From assembly GCA_013314735.1 (NCBI GenBank), contig JABUFD010000009.1, positions 31,778 to 95,777 on the forward strand: DNA of 64,000 nt, read 5' to 3'. Of this stretch, positions 27,100-35,347 are shown piece after piece. Source of the DNA: Anaerolineae bacterium. GTDB lineage: Bacteria; Chloroflexota; Anaerolineae; Anaerolineales; Anaerolineaceae. The stretch's first letter is position 1, and each line of letters begins with the position of its first letter. The position numbers were made by a program, and so were the translations under genes. The notes beneath the pieces are model-generated. The model did not search any database, was not told the DNA's origin, and worked only from the letters and a program-made list of their open reading frames with translations.

Positions 27100-27154
27100 C
27101 AATCACCGGGTGCCGCAGAAAGCACCCGGCCTGTGAGAAACAAGGAGTTGTGAG

Positions 27155-28207
27155 ATGAAAAAAGTTAAGATCGGTTTTGTGGGGGTGGGCAGCATGGGGC
27201 AGTGCGCCCACCTGAAAAATTATGCAACCCTGCCCGATTGCGAAGTGGTTGCCATCGCCGAGGTGCGCGAAGGCCTGGGGCGCAAGGTGGCGGTGCGCTA
27301 CGGGGTGCCGCGGGTGTACCCCTCGCATGTGGAAATGCTGGCGCACGAGGAACTGGATGGGATCGTATCCGCGCAGCCCTTTGGCCGGCACGGGGTGCTG
27401 CTGCCGGAGCTGTTCCAGGCTGGCGTGCCGGTGTTCACCGAAAAACCGCTGGCGGCATCGCTGGAAAGCGGGGAGCGCATTATAGAGGCGCTGCAATCCA
27501 GCGGTACCTGGCACATGCTGGGTTACCACAAGCGCTCCGATCCCGCCACGATGGCCGCCAAAGCCGAGATCGACCGCCTGAAAGCGAGCGGTGAACTGGG
27601 ACGGCTGACGTATGTGCGCATCCTGATGCCCGCCGGCGATTGGGTGGCGAACGGTTTCAGTGACCTGATCACGGATGATAGTCCCGCCCCGCGCCTGGCA
27701 TTTGACCCCCCCGCCAGCGATATGGATGCCGCCGTCTTTGACCAGTACACCGCTTTCGTCAATTACTACATCCACCAGGTCAACCTGATGCGCCACCTGC
27801 TGGGCGAGCCCTACCGCGTGACCTATGCCGAACCTTCGGGGGTGCTGCTGGCGGGTGAAAGCGCGGGCGGCGTGCCGTGCGTGATCGAGATGACCCCCTA
27901 CCGCACCACGATCGACTGGCAGGAATCGGCGCTGGTGTGCTTCGAAAAGGGCTATGTGAAACTGGAACTGCCCGCGCCGCTGGCGAACAACCGCCCCGGG
28001 CGGGTGGAATTCTTCCGCGACCCCGGCGAGGGCGCCGTGCCGCAGACGGTGGTGCCGCAGCTGCCGTGGGTGCATGCCATGCGCCAGCAGGCGATGAACT
28101 TTGTTGCCGCCATCCGTGGCGAGAGTGCACCGCCCTGCCAGGCGGCGGAAGCCCTGGAGGATTTGCAGGTCGCGCGGGCGTATATCCGCTTATTGACCGG
28201 GATATAG
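27155..28207 (+). CDS. Gfo/Idh/MocA-family oxidoreductase
   Basis: A 350-aa NAD(P)-dependent sugar-type dehydrogenase. The N-terminal Rossmann fold has GFVGVGSMG (8-16), the nicotinamide-side motif VFTEKPLAAS (about 94-103), and a C-terminal beta-sheet substrate domain. These enzymes oxidise or epimerise sugars, cyclitols or glycosides; GH109-like and GH4-coupled members use transient oxidation at C3. AAGGAG lies 8 nt before the ATG. It is 55 bp downstream of the URO-D-fold gene. Confidence 0.9.
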   Translation: MKKVKIGFVGVGSMGQCAHLKNYATLPDCEVVAIAEVREGLGRKVAVRYGVPRVYPSHVEMLAHEELDGIVSAQPFGRHGVLLPELFQAGVPVFTEKPLAASLESGERIIEALQSSGTWHMLGYHKRSDPATMAAKAEIDRLKASGELGRLTYVRILMPAGDWVANGFSDLITDDSPAPRLAFDPPASDMDAAVFDQYTAFVNYYIHQVNLMRHLLGEPYRVTYAEPSGVLLAGESAGGVPCVIEMTPYRTTIDWQESALVCFEKGYVKLELPAPLANNRPGRVEFFRDPGEGAVPQTVVPQLPWVHAMRQQAMNFVAAIRGESAPPCQAAEALEDLQVARAYIRLLTGI

Positions 28208-28388
28208 AATTGGAAATCATCTTCCCCTAACGCAGATTCACCCCTCGACACATCGACAGTGGGGGATGTCGCTTCGACAGGCTCAGCGACCGTTGCTGTC
28301 ATACGCACCCCGAGCTTGCCTGCACAGAGCTTGTCGAAGTGTCAAGGGGTGAATCTCCACCAAAGAGACCCATTCAAAGGAGAACCTT
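28208..28388. repeat. Short dispersed repeats inside the AraC-linked cluster
   Basis: A gene-free 181-bp gap containing GCTTCGACAGGCTCAGCGAC (28268-28288) and the opposite form GAGCTTGTCGAAGTGTC (28330-28346), which can pair in part. This widespread motif also occurs at 25052-25110 and 56713-57010. Confidence 0.5.
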
Positions 28389-29453
28389 ATGCCACTACAT
28401 TGGAAAAAACACTGTCTTTCATTGGAACGGTACGAATCCGCCGGGGTGTTCGATGTCACCGGCGACGGCAAACCCAACATCGTGTGCGGGGCGTACTGGT
28501 ACGACACCCCCGATATCCGCACGATTCATTCCATCGGCACGATTGCTGTCTATGGCGATTACTATGATGATTTCTCGACCATCCCGATGGACATCAACGG
28601 CAACGGCCGGCTGGATTTCATCACCGGCGGCTGGTGGGGCAACACCCTGCGCTGGCGCGAGAACCCCGGCGACCCCGAAAAAGAATGGCCGGAGCACATC
28701 ATCGCCGAAACCGGCAGCATCGAAACCACCCGCGCCTGGGATGTGGACGGTGATGGTCAGCTTGAGATCGTCCCCAACACCCCCGGCGGGCCGCTGGTGG
28801 TCTACAAACTGACCGCACCGGGCGTATTCACGGCCCATACCATTTACCCGCATCCGCAGGGGCATGGGCTGGGCTTCGGCGATGTCAACGGCAACGGCCG
28901 CGGCGATTTTATCCTCGCCAACGGCTGGCTGGAAGCCCCCGCGGACCCCTTCAATGGGGAGTGGACCTTCCACCCCGAATTTAATTTTGGCACCGCCAGC
29001 GTGCCGATCCTGGTGGTGGACGTGAACGGCGACGGGTTGAATGACCTGATCGTGGGGCAGGCGCACGGCTACGGGTTGGATTGGTGGAAACAGGTGGTTT
29101 CTGCTGATGGCAGCCGTGCCTGGGTAAAGCACCCGATCGACCCCTATAACGGGCAGTACCACGACCTGATCTGGGCCGATATCGACAATGACGGCGCCAA
29201 CGAACTGGTCACCGGCAAGCGCTACCGCGCCCACTGCGGGCACGACATCAGCAGCTTTGATGACGTGGGCATCTACTATTTTAAATGGAACGGCGAATCC
29301 TTCAGCAAGCAGGTGATCGACTACGGCGCGCCGGGCAGCGGTAAGGGCTGCGGCATCCACTTTGCCCTCGCCGACCTGACCGGCAACGGCTGGCTTGACC
29401 TGGTTGCCCCCGGTAAGGATGGGCTGTACTGGTACGAAAATCTGGGATTGTAA
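28389..29453 (+). CDS. FG-GAP/VCBS repeat beta-propeller protein, no signal peptide
   Basis: A 354-aa protein built of about seven FG-GAP/VCBS-type repeats, each with a calcium-binding-like D-x-N/D-G-x-G-x-x-D loop: DVTGDGKPNIV, DINGNGRLDFI, DVDGDGQLEIV, DVNGNGRGDFI, DVNGDGLNDLI, DIDNDGANELV and DLTGNGWLDLV. It should fold as a propeller. Related proteins are usually secreted, but no signal peptide or membrane segment is present and AAAGGAG fixes the start, so it appears cytoplasmic. It sits between the oxidoreductase and GH4 genes; a sugar-acid lyase/epimerase or ligand-binding role is possible but unproven. Confidence 0.8.
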   Translation: MPLHWKKHCLSLERYESAGVFDVTGDGKPNIVCGAYWYDTPDIRTIHSIGTIAVYGDYYDDFSTIPMDINGNGRLDFITGGWWGNTLRWRENPGDPEKEWPEHIIAETGSIETTRAWDVDGDGQLEIVPNTPGGPLVVYKLTAPGVFTAHTIYPHPQGHGLGFGDVNGNGRGDFILANGWLEAPADPFNGEWTFHPEFNFGTASVPILVVDVNGDGLNDLIVGQAHGYGLDWWKQVVSADGSRAWVKHPIDPYNGQYHDLIWADIDNDGANELVTGKRYRAHCGHDISSFDDVGIYYFKWNGESFSKQVIDYGAPGSGKGCGIHFALADLTGNGWLDLVAPGKDGLYWYENLGL

Positions 29454-29462
29454 TCTTTTTTA

Positions 29463-29525
29463 ACCGCAAAGGCGCGAAGAAAGGCAATTTAACTTTTTCC
29501 TTGGCGACCTTTGCGTCTTTGCGGT
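29463..29525. repeat. Imperfect inverted repeat between FG-GAP and GH4 genes
   Basis: ACCGCAAAGGCGCGAAG (29463-29479) pairs with CTTTGCGTCTTTGCGGT (29509-29525) with two mismatches. This is a common dispersed element type in environmental bacteria. It lies between co-directional genes and could form an mRNA hairpin. Confidence 0.6.
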
Positions 29526-29545
29526 GATATTTTAGGAGGCAAACA

Positions 29546-30961
29546 ATGGCAAAAGTAGCAATCATTGGCGCGGGATCGATCGTATTCTGCAAGACCCTGA
29601 TCCTCGATATCCTTGGCACCCCCGGCATGGAAGGGACGGAATTTGCCCTGATGGCGCCCAGCACGCGCCGCACATCGCAGGTGGAAGCCTTCATCCAGCG
29701 CGTGATCGACGCCAACGGGCTGGAGGCAAGCGTGTGGAAAACCACCAGCACCCGCGAAGCCCTCACCGGCGCGGATTATGTCATCGCCACCTTCCAGGTG
29801 GGCGGGCTGGCCGGGTTCGAGGCCGATTACAGGATTCCCCTCAAGCACGGCGTGGACCAGTGCATCGGTGATACATTGGGCCCCGGCGGGGTGTTCCGCG
29901 CCCTGCGCAGCATCCCGGTCATGGTGGACCTGGTGAAAGAGATGGAAGAACTCTGCCCCGGCGCCACCCTGCTGAACTACGTCAACCCGATGGCAATGGT
30001 CAGCTGGGCGATCGGGCGCACCTCAGCGGTGCCGTTTGTCGGGCTGTGCCACGGCGTGCAGACCACGATGGACCTGATTTCCGGTTATGTCGGCCTGCCC
30101 AAAGACGAGATCGATTTCCTGTGCGCCGGCATCAACCACATGGGCTGGTTCCTGCGCCTGGAACACCACGGCAAAGACCTGTATCCACTGCTGCGGGAAC
30201 GCTTTGAACAGCCGGAATATTACGTCAATGAAAAAGTGCGCGGCGAGGTCTTCCGCCAGTTCGGCTATTTCATGACCGAATCCACCGGGCACCTGGCGGA
30301 GTACGTACCGTGGTTCCGCAAGAACCGGAAAGCCCTCGACCTGTACTGCGACGAACCCGGCTTCGGCGGCGAAAGCGGTGCCTACTACAACTGGTGTGAA
30401 TACGTGGCCGACAAGTACGAGAGCGAAATGCTGCTCGACCAGGAACCGCTGGCGCTGCCCGCGCGCAGCATCGAGTACGGCTCCTACGTGATCGAAGCGC
30501 TGGAAACCGGGCGCACCTTCAAACTCAACGGCAACCTGATCAACGGCGGGATGATCACCAACCTGCCGGCGGATTGCTGCGCCGAAGGGCCGATCTTTGT
30601 GGATGCCACCGGCCTGCACAAGACCATCGTCGGCGACCTGCCGACGCAGTGCGCTGCCCTCAACCTGACCAATATCAACGTGCAGCGCCTGGCGGTGGAA
30701 GCCGCCCTGAGCGGCGACCCGGAACACATTGTGCATGCCTGCGCGCTCGATCCGCTTTCCGGCGCTGTGCTGACCCTGAATGAGATCCGCGAGATGGCCT
30801 CCGAAATGCTGGCGGCCGAAAGCCAATGGCTGCCGCAGTTCGCGGGCAAGGCCATCCGCCCCACGCCCGTGATCAGCATCCCAAAGGATGTGAAACGGGC
30901 GAACGTCCCCGTCGATCCTGCGTTGGCGATCATGGCACGTTTTGGGGAACTGGGAAAGTGA
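29546..30961 (+). CDS. GH4 NAD-dependent glycosidase, alpha-galactosidase (MelA) type
   Basis: A 471-aa family 4 glycoside hydrolase, which cleaves by oxidation and elimination using NAD+ and a divalent metal. The NAD loop GAGSIVF is at residues 8-14, YVNPMA at 145-150, the metal ligand Cys168 in LCHGVQ, and His198 in GINHMGW. The CHGVQ form fits the alpha-galactosidase/galacturonidase branch. GGAGG lies 7 nt before the ATG. The stop codon overlaps the possible GTG start of the nitroreductase gene. Confidence 0.9.
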   Translation: MAKVAIIGAGSIVFCKTLILDILGTPGMEGTEFALMAPSTRRTSQVEAFIQRVIDANGLEASVWKTTSTREALTGADYVIATFQVGGLAGFEADYRIPLKHGVDQCIGDTLGPGGVFRALRSIPVMVDLVKEMEELCPGATLLNYVNPMAMVSWAIGRTSAVPFVGLCHGVQTTMDLISGYVGLPKDEIDFLCAGINHMGWFLRLEHHGKDLYPLLRERFEQPEYYVNEKVRGEVFRQFGYFMTESTGHLAEYVPWFRKNRKALDLYCDEPGFGGESGAYYNWCEYVADKYESEMLLDQEPLALPARSIEYGSYVIEALETGRTFKLNGNLINGGMITNLPADCCAEGPIFVDATGLHKTIVGDLPTQCAALNLTNINVQRLAVEAALSGDPEHIVHACALDPLSGAVLTLNEIREMASEMLAAESQWLPQFAGKAIRPTPVISIPKDVKRANVPVDPALAIMARFGELGK

Positions 30962-31539
30962 GGGAAACAACCTTGCTCACGAATGAAACCCTGGCCGTCA
31001 TCCGGCAGCGGCGCAGCATCCGCCGATACCAGCCGGAACAGATCAGCGATGCGGAACGGGATGCGATCCTGGCGGCGGGGCAGTGCGCCCCGCACGCCGG
31101 CGCCCCGGTGTGGCATTTCACCGCGGTGCAGAACCGCGTCCTGCTGCAGCGGCTGAACCAGGCCGCCAAAGCCGCCGTGCGCCAGATGGGCATCCCGGGG
31201 CTGCTGCCCCTGGCGGAGAATGAAGCCTACGACTGCCTGTACGGCGCACCCACCCTGGTGATCGTTTCCGCGGCGGAAGCCTCCCCCCTCCCGCCCGAAG
31301 CCGACTGCGCCGCCGCCGTGCAGAACATGCTCCTGGCGGCGCAATCCCTCGGGCTGGGCTCCTGCTGGATCTTTTTTGTCACGATGGCCTTTCTCTCCCC
31401 GCAGGGCGGGGAACTGCGGGAAGCGCTGCGCCTCCCCGCCGGCTACAAGCCGCTGTTCTCTGCCGTGTTCGGTTACCCGTCTGAAGCCGCGCCGGAACGC
31501 CCGCCGTATGATCCCGGCGTGGTGACAGTGATTGATTAA
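30958..31539 (+). CDS. Nitroreductase-family FMN oxidoreductase
   Basis: A 193-aa (178-188 aa if a later start is used) NAD(P)H/FMN-dependent nitroreductase-like protein. Motifs: RRSIRRYQPEQIS (FMN phosphate contact), GAPVWHF and the C-terminal SLGLGSCWI. The GTG at 30958 overlaps the GH4 stop (GTGA), while a TTG at 30973 with GAGGGA upstream is the alternative start. It is the last gene of the AraC-linked cluster and is followed by a strong bidirectional terminator. The substrate is unknown. Confidence 0.85.
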   Translation: MRETTLLTNETLAVIRQRRSIRRYQPEQISDAERDAILAAGQCAPHAGAPVWHFTAVQNRVLLQRLNQAAKAAVRQMGIPGLLPLAENEAYDCLYGAPTLVIVSAAEASPLPPEADCAAAVQNMLLAAQSLGLGSCWIFFVTMAFLSPQGGELREALRLPAGYKPLFSAVFGYPSEAAPERPPYDPGVVTVID

Positions 31540-31543
31540 TTAA

Positions 31544-31594
31544 AAAGACATCCGATTTCGCCAAGTAATACTTCACTCGAAATCGGATGTCTTT
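31544..31594. terminator. Bidirectional Rho-independent terminator
   Basis: A 17-bp stem (AAAGACATCCGATTTCG at 31544-31560, its complement at 31578-31594) with A-rich left flank and T-rich right end. It separates the rightward nitroreductase gene from the leftward URO-D-fold gene. Confidence 0.9.
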
Positions 31595-31614
31595 GCTTTC
31601 GGATTACAGAATCC

Positions 31615-32859
31615 CTATCCCCCCGCCACCTGCATGGCGATCTCGGCCCATTGGAACAGGCGCTGGGGTTCGTAGCGCACGGTGCTGATGTCCTTCAGGA
31701 TCATTTCCAGGGCGCAGCCGTGTTCGCGACAGGTATCGGCCGTGGCCTGCAGGTCGGCGCGCACGGCCTCGGCATCGAAGCGGTCCCACGCCAGCAGGGC
31801 CGGGGAGGGTTTGCGCGAAAAGACAAACTCCTTGCCGATCTCCGCCGCGCCGCGCTGTTGGTCCACCCACGGGCTCATCGACACCTTGCGCACATGCGGG
31901 ATCATCCGCACCTGCTTCATCTTCTTCTCCAGCGGGTCGCAGCAGCCGTAATACACCAGCCCGAAGCGTTCGCAGATGCGGCTGGCGTAATCGACCTCGA
32001 ATTCCTGGAACATGCGCGGCGAGACGGTCGAGAACATCTGCGCCAGGCCGAACATCCAGATATCCTGGGTGCGCGGTTTCTCCGGGTTGTAGCCGGGGGC
32101 GGGCAGTTCATCGGTCCAGGCGCCGGTGCAGTGGATCAGGCTCTGGGGCTGGCACAGCAGGCCGCCTTCCACCAGCTGATCGAGCATCGAGAGGTAACCG
32201 TCCGTCATGCGCCCGACGATGGCATGCATCAGGTCGGGGTGGTCCACGATCCCCCACAGCGCGCCTTCCACCCCCATCCACGTGCTGATCGGGTCCCACA
32301 GGGACAGGTAAGGGTCATAGCCCCATTTACGCACTTCCAGCAGGCCGTCAAACAGCTCATGCGCCGCTGCCATACGGCGTTCGGTTTCGGCCGGGTCATG
32401 GCGGATTTGCGGCATCTGGATCTTCGCAACATCGTCCATCGTCTGGAACTGGTTGAGATAGGCATGCCCGACCACGCTGTTCTGGGGGTCGGATACCGAA
32501 ACATTTTCCTCGACGTCGATGCCAAAGCCGGTGTTGGTGATCGCCATCGGCACGCGGATGAAGGGTTCCACCACCATATCCACCGGGAAATGGCGCCACT
32601 GGAACAGGGTGCGCCGCAGGAAATCTTCGTACATGCGGCATTCGGGGTTGGTGCAGCGCAGGGTGAGTTCATCATTGATGTTCATCTCATGCCAGCACAC
32701 CTGGTCGATCATCACCATCGGGCGTTCGGGCTGGATGGCGTTCAGCTTGCGCCACAGGGCGCGCTTTTTGTCCTGCACCGGCAGGGCGGCGATCTCGGCT
32801 GCCTGCGCTGCCAGTTCTCGCAGGATGGTTTTGTCCTGGGGGGGAATGGGGGTATTCAT
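31615..32859 (-). CDS. URO-D-fold protein (copy 3)
   Basis: A 414-aa member of the URO-D superfamily, longer than its paralogues because of an N-terminal helical extension (about residues 1-45). The position of the metal motif reads VYYGCCDPLEKKM, a version seen in a distinct subfamily of corrinoid-methyltransferase-like proteins. It carries two adjacent cysteines but no His-x-Cys. GAGGAG lies upstream of the ATG at 32859. It converges with the AraC-linked cluster and is followed upstream by a tandem-repeat locus. The substrate is unknown. Confidence 0.78.
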   Translation of the reverse strand: MNTPIPPQDKTILRELAAQAAEIAALPVQDKKRALWRKLNAIQPERPMVMIDQVCWHEMNINDELTLRCTNPECRMYEDFLRRTLFQWRHFPVDMVVEPFIRVPMAITNTGFGIDVEENVSVSDPQNSVVGHAYLNQFQTMDDVAKIQMPQIRHDPAETERRMAAAHELFDGLLEVRKWGYDPYLSLWDPISTWMGVEGALWGIVDHPDLMHAIVGRMTDGYLSMLDQLVEGGLLCQPQSLIHCTGAWTDELPAPGYNPEKPRTQDIWMFGLAQMFSTVSPRMFQEFEVDYASRICERFGLVYYGCCDPLEKKMKQVRMIPHVRKVSMSPWVDQQRGAAEIGKEFVFSRKPSPALLAWDRFDAEAVRADLQATADTCREHGCALEMILKDISTVRYEPQRLFQWAEIAMQVAGG

Positions 32860-32920
32860 TTCAACGGTCTCCTCGGTTTTCTGATCCGATTGGTTGGTTT
32901 CCCCCCTATTGTAACACCGA

Positions 32921-33320
32921 CCAGGATGGGATGGCGAAAGTAAGTGGTAAAGGGTGGTTCGGAACGCAAAAGACACCACGCGATGATGAACGTTGGCAAT
33001 GGCGAATGTCGCGCTCCCGAACCTCCATCCCGGAGGGAGGGTCATACGCCGCATGTGTTCGCAGCCTTACCACCTCCCTCCGGGATGGGATGGCGAAAGT
33101 AAGTGGTAAATGGTTGGCCGGAACGCAAAAGATACCACGCGGTGATGAACGTTGGCAATGGCGAATGTCGCGCTCCCGAACCTCCATCCCGAAGGGAGGT
33201 CTCCATCCCGGAGGGAGGGTCAAACGCCGCTTGCCTTCGCAGCCTGACTACCTCCCTCCGGGATGGGATGGCGAAAGTAAGTGGTAAAGGGTGGTTCGGA
33301 ACGCCAAAGGCTCGCCGCGG
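32921..33320 (-). repeat. 159-bp tandem hairpin repeat, locus 2
   Basis: Reverse orientation relative to locus 1. The reference motif GGATGGGATGG occurs at 32924, 33082 and 33261 (spacing 158 and 179). The longer spacing is explained by a duplicated arm of about 20 bp (CCATCCCGAAGGGAGG beside CCATCCCGGAGGGAGG at about 33184-33220). The left edge unit lacks its arm. The locus fills the gap between two leftward genes. Confidence 0.9.
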
Positions 33321-33343
33321 TAACCAACCTCGGCAACTGCGGC

Positions 33344-35218
33344 CTACACCTCGCCGGGGATGAATGCCCTGTAATCGCTGACGCTGCCCTGCTCGATGCA
33401 GCACTCGATGATCTGCCGGCCGAGTGGGTTCAGGTCCTCGGTCAGGTAGTCCTCCAGCACCTTGCTGAAAAAGCGGTACAGGATTTCCGCGCCCTGGTCA
33501 TAGGCTTCGATGCCCACTTCCGGCTGGGTTTCGACGGCGAAGAACCAGCGTGAAAACGCGCGCCCTTCGATCGTGATCTGGTGCGGGTATTCCCCCAGCA
33601 GCGAACAGCGCGATTCACGCAGGCTTTCCGGTTGGAAACGGGCGCTGCCGCGCCGCGCCAGGTACTCGCGCATCAGCCACTGCGGCATGAAGCCCACCTT
33701 CCACGCCCCCACGTGCTGGTTGGGGGTGAGTACATAGCGCGTGTGCGGACTGTGCAGGAACTGCTCCAGCAGCAAGTTCGCCTGCGGCACGCGCCGCCCG
33801 GTGGCAAACGGCCAGTAGGAGCCCACCCCTTCCGAGGCAAGGCCCTTGGTATCGAGGATGCTGGGGTTGTCATAACCGCGCGGGGCCACCAGGCGCCACA
33901 ACCACGCCAGCGCCGGCGGGAGGATGTGGAAGAAGCCGAGGATGCCATAGGTGGGGTTCTCGGCTGTGCAGGGCGGCGTGCGCAGCCCAAAACTGCGGAT
34001 GTCGATCTCGATCGGGTCGTTGACGATGTTGGGGATGATGCGGCGCGGAATCACCACGCGCGGGTTGGGGCAGGGCTTGCCGGGGGCATCCAGCGTATGG
34101 TCCCAGATCATCGCGAAACCGTCCGGGGCGGCATTGATATTAAGGAACAGGAGCGGTTCGGGCGGGTTGGCGGTCAGGCGCTCAAGGTTGAGGTCGGTGC
34201 CGTAATGGGTGATGTGATTGGTGCGCACAAACCACGCCTCTTCCGCATCCGTGATCGTCAGCTTGCCGTTGTGCTGCAGGGCGGGATGGCACATCGCCAT
34301 ATCATCCGCCACAGGCTGCAGGGAGCAGGTACGCGGCTGCTCGTGCAGGCGCTGCTCGCCGGTGATGATGTTTTCGCCGTACAACAGGCGCCCGTCATCC
34401 TCGCGGTGCGGATGCTCCAGCATCTCGCTCTTGCCGGCGCCGCTGGCGCCTTCATGCATGATGGTGACGGCGTTGTCATAGGGCGTCACCACGCGCACCG
34501 CGGAACAATGCGCCGTGACCCAGCCTTCCTTTTCCCCCTGGTTGAGCAAAATCCCGTAGACGGCTTTTTTGGCGCTCGGGCCGGGGTAGAGGTTGAAGGC
34601 GAACACCTCGTGCAGGCCTTCGGTGCGATTGTGCACCACCACCTGCTTGCCCTGCAGGTCGGTATAGCGGAAGGTGGGCGCCACATAGATCACCGATTTG
34701 GGGGCAAATTCGGCGGGGATATCTTCGTAGGGGATGATCCCTTGCAGCAGCGACAGGCCGAAGCCGAAGAACCCGGCATTGGCGGGAGCCACCACCAGCG
34801 CGTCCTGCCCCAGGCCGGGCTTGCCGGTGGTATAGCCGTACAGGATCAGCGGATTTTCCGTGAGCCAGGCCAGGGCGCGTTCACGCAGCTGGCTGAAGGG
34901 GTAGCCGTAGATATGCTCAAACGTTTCATGGTCGGTCGGCAGGGTATCGCCGATCACCATCGCGTCGGGATCACGCCGGCGCATGTAGGAGGAAAGGTAA
35001 TTGACCGCCAGCCCGTTGCGGGTGCGCACCACGTTGGCTTCGACCATCTTGCCGTAGCCGGAAATGTGGTAGGCCACCTCGAACTTGGAGCTTTCCGGGC
35101 CGCCGCAGGCGAGGTCCACCAGCTCCTGCGCGGTGCTGATCACCTGTACCTCGGGGTTGCCTTTCAGCACCGCGGCCAGATCTTTGGGGGGATGATAGCG
35201 TTTCCAGTCTCTTGTCAT
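33344..35218 (-). CDS. DUF4914 protein, PEP-carboxykinase-like P-loop enzyme
   Basis: A 624-aa protein that matches what I know as the DUF4914 family. The motif EGASGAGKSEM at residues 256-266 resembles the kinase-1a P-loop of phosphoenolpyruvate carboxykinases, preceded by THYG- and NHxT-rich strands. The surrounding residues differ enough from GTP- or ATP-PEPCK that the reaction is not certain. AGAAGG precedes the ATG. It lies downstream of citrate synthase on the same strand, beside the TCA genes, which fits an oxaloacetate/PEP-related role (inference). Confidence 0.7.
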   Translation of the reverse strand: MTRDWKRYHPPKDLAAVLKGNPEVQVISTAQELVDLACGGPESSKFEVAYHISGYGKMVEANVVRTRNGLAVNYLSSYMRRRDPDAMVIGDTLPTDHETFEHIYGYPFSQLRERALAWLTENPLILYGYTTGKPGLGQDALVVAPANAGFFGFGLSLLQGIIPYEDIPAEFAPKSVIYVAPTFRYTDLQGKQVVVHNRTEGLHEVFAFNLYPGPSAKKAVYGILLNQGEKEGWVTAHCSAVRVVTPYDNAVTIMHEGASGAGKSEMLEHPHREDDGRLLYGENIITGEQRLHEQPRTCSLQPVADDMAMCHPALQHNGKLTITDAEEAWFVRTNHITHYGTDLNLERLTANPPEPLLFLNINAAPDGFAMIWDHTLDAPGKPCPNPRVVIPRRIIPNIVNDPIEIDIRSFGLRTPPCTAENPTYGILGFFHILPPALAWLWRLVAPRGYDNPSILDTKGLASEGVGSYWPFATGRRVPQANLLLEQFLHSPHTRYVLTPNQHVGAWKVGFMPQWLMREYLARRGSARFQPESLRESRCSLLGEYPHQITIEGRAFSRWFFAVETQPEVGIEAYDQGAEILYRFFSKVLEDYLTEDLNPLGRQIIECCIEQGSVSDYRAFIPGEV

Positions 35219-35347
35219 ATTACCTTCTCTTGTCGTACCGTTCAAATGGGTTGGCGGAAAAGCGGGGGATGCGCCCCCGGTTCAGCCAATATCCTTTATC
35301 ATAACACCATTTTGGGCCTGCCGGGGATTTTTTTCCTCCGCGCCGGC

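Noticed and set aside
25111..27102. A 663-codon leftward frame that would extend the AraC regulator
   Set aside because: The extension lies antisense to the URO-D-fold gene and crosses the divergent promoter. The 258-aa form has the normal AraC layout.
32906..33404. Open frames of 100-120 codons inside repeat locus 2 on both strands
   Set aside because: They are produced by the repeat units and share the same repeated peptide in several frames. No ribosome binding site or conserved start is present.
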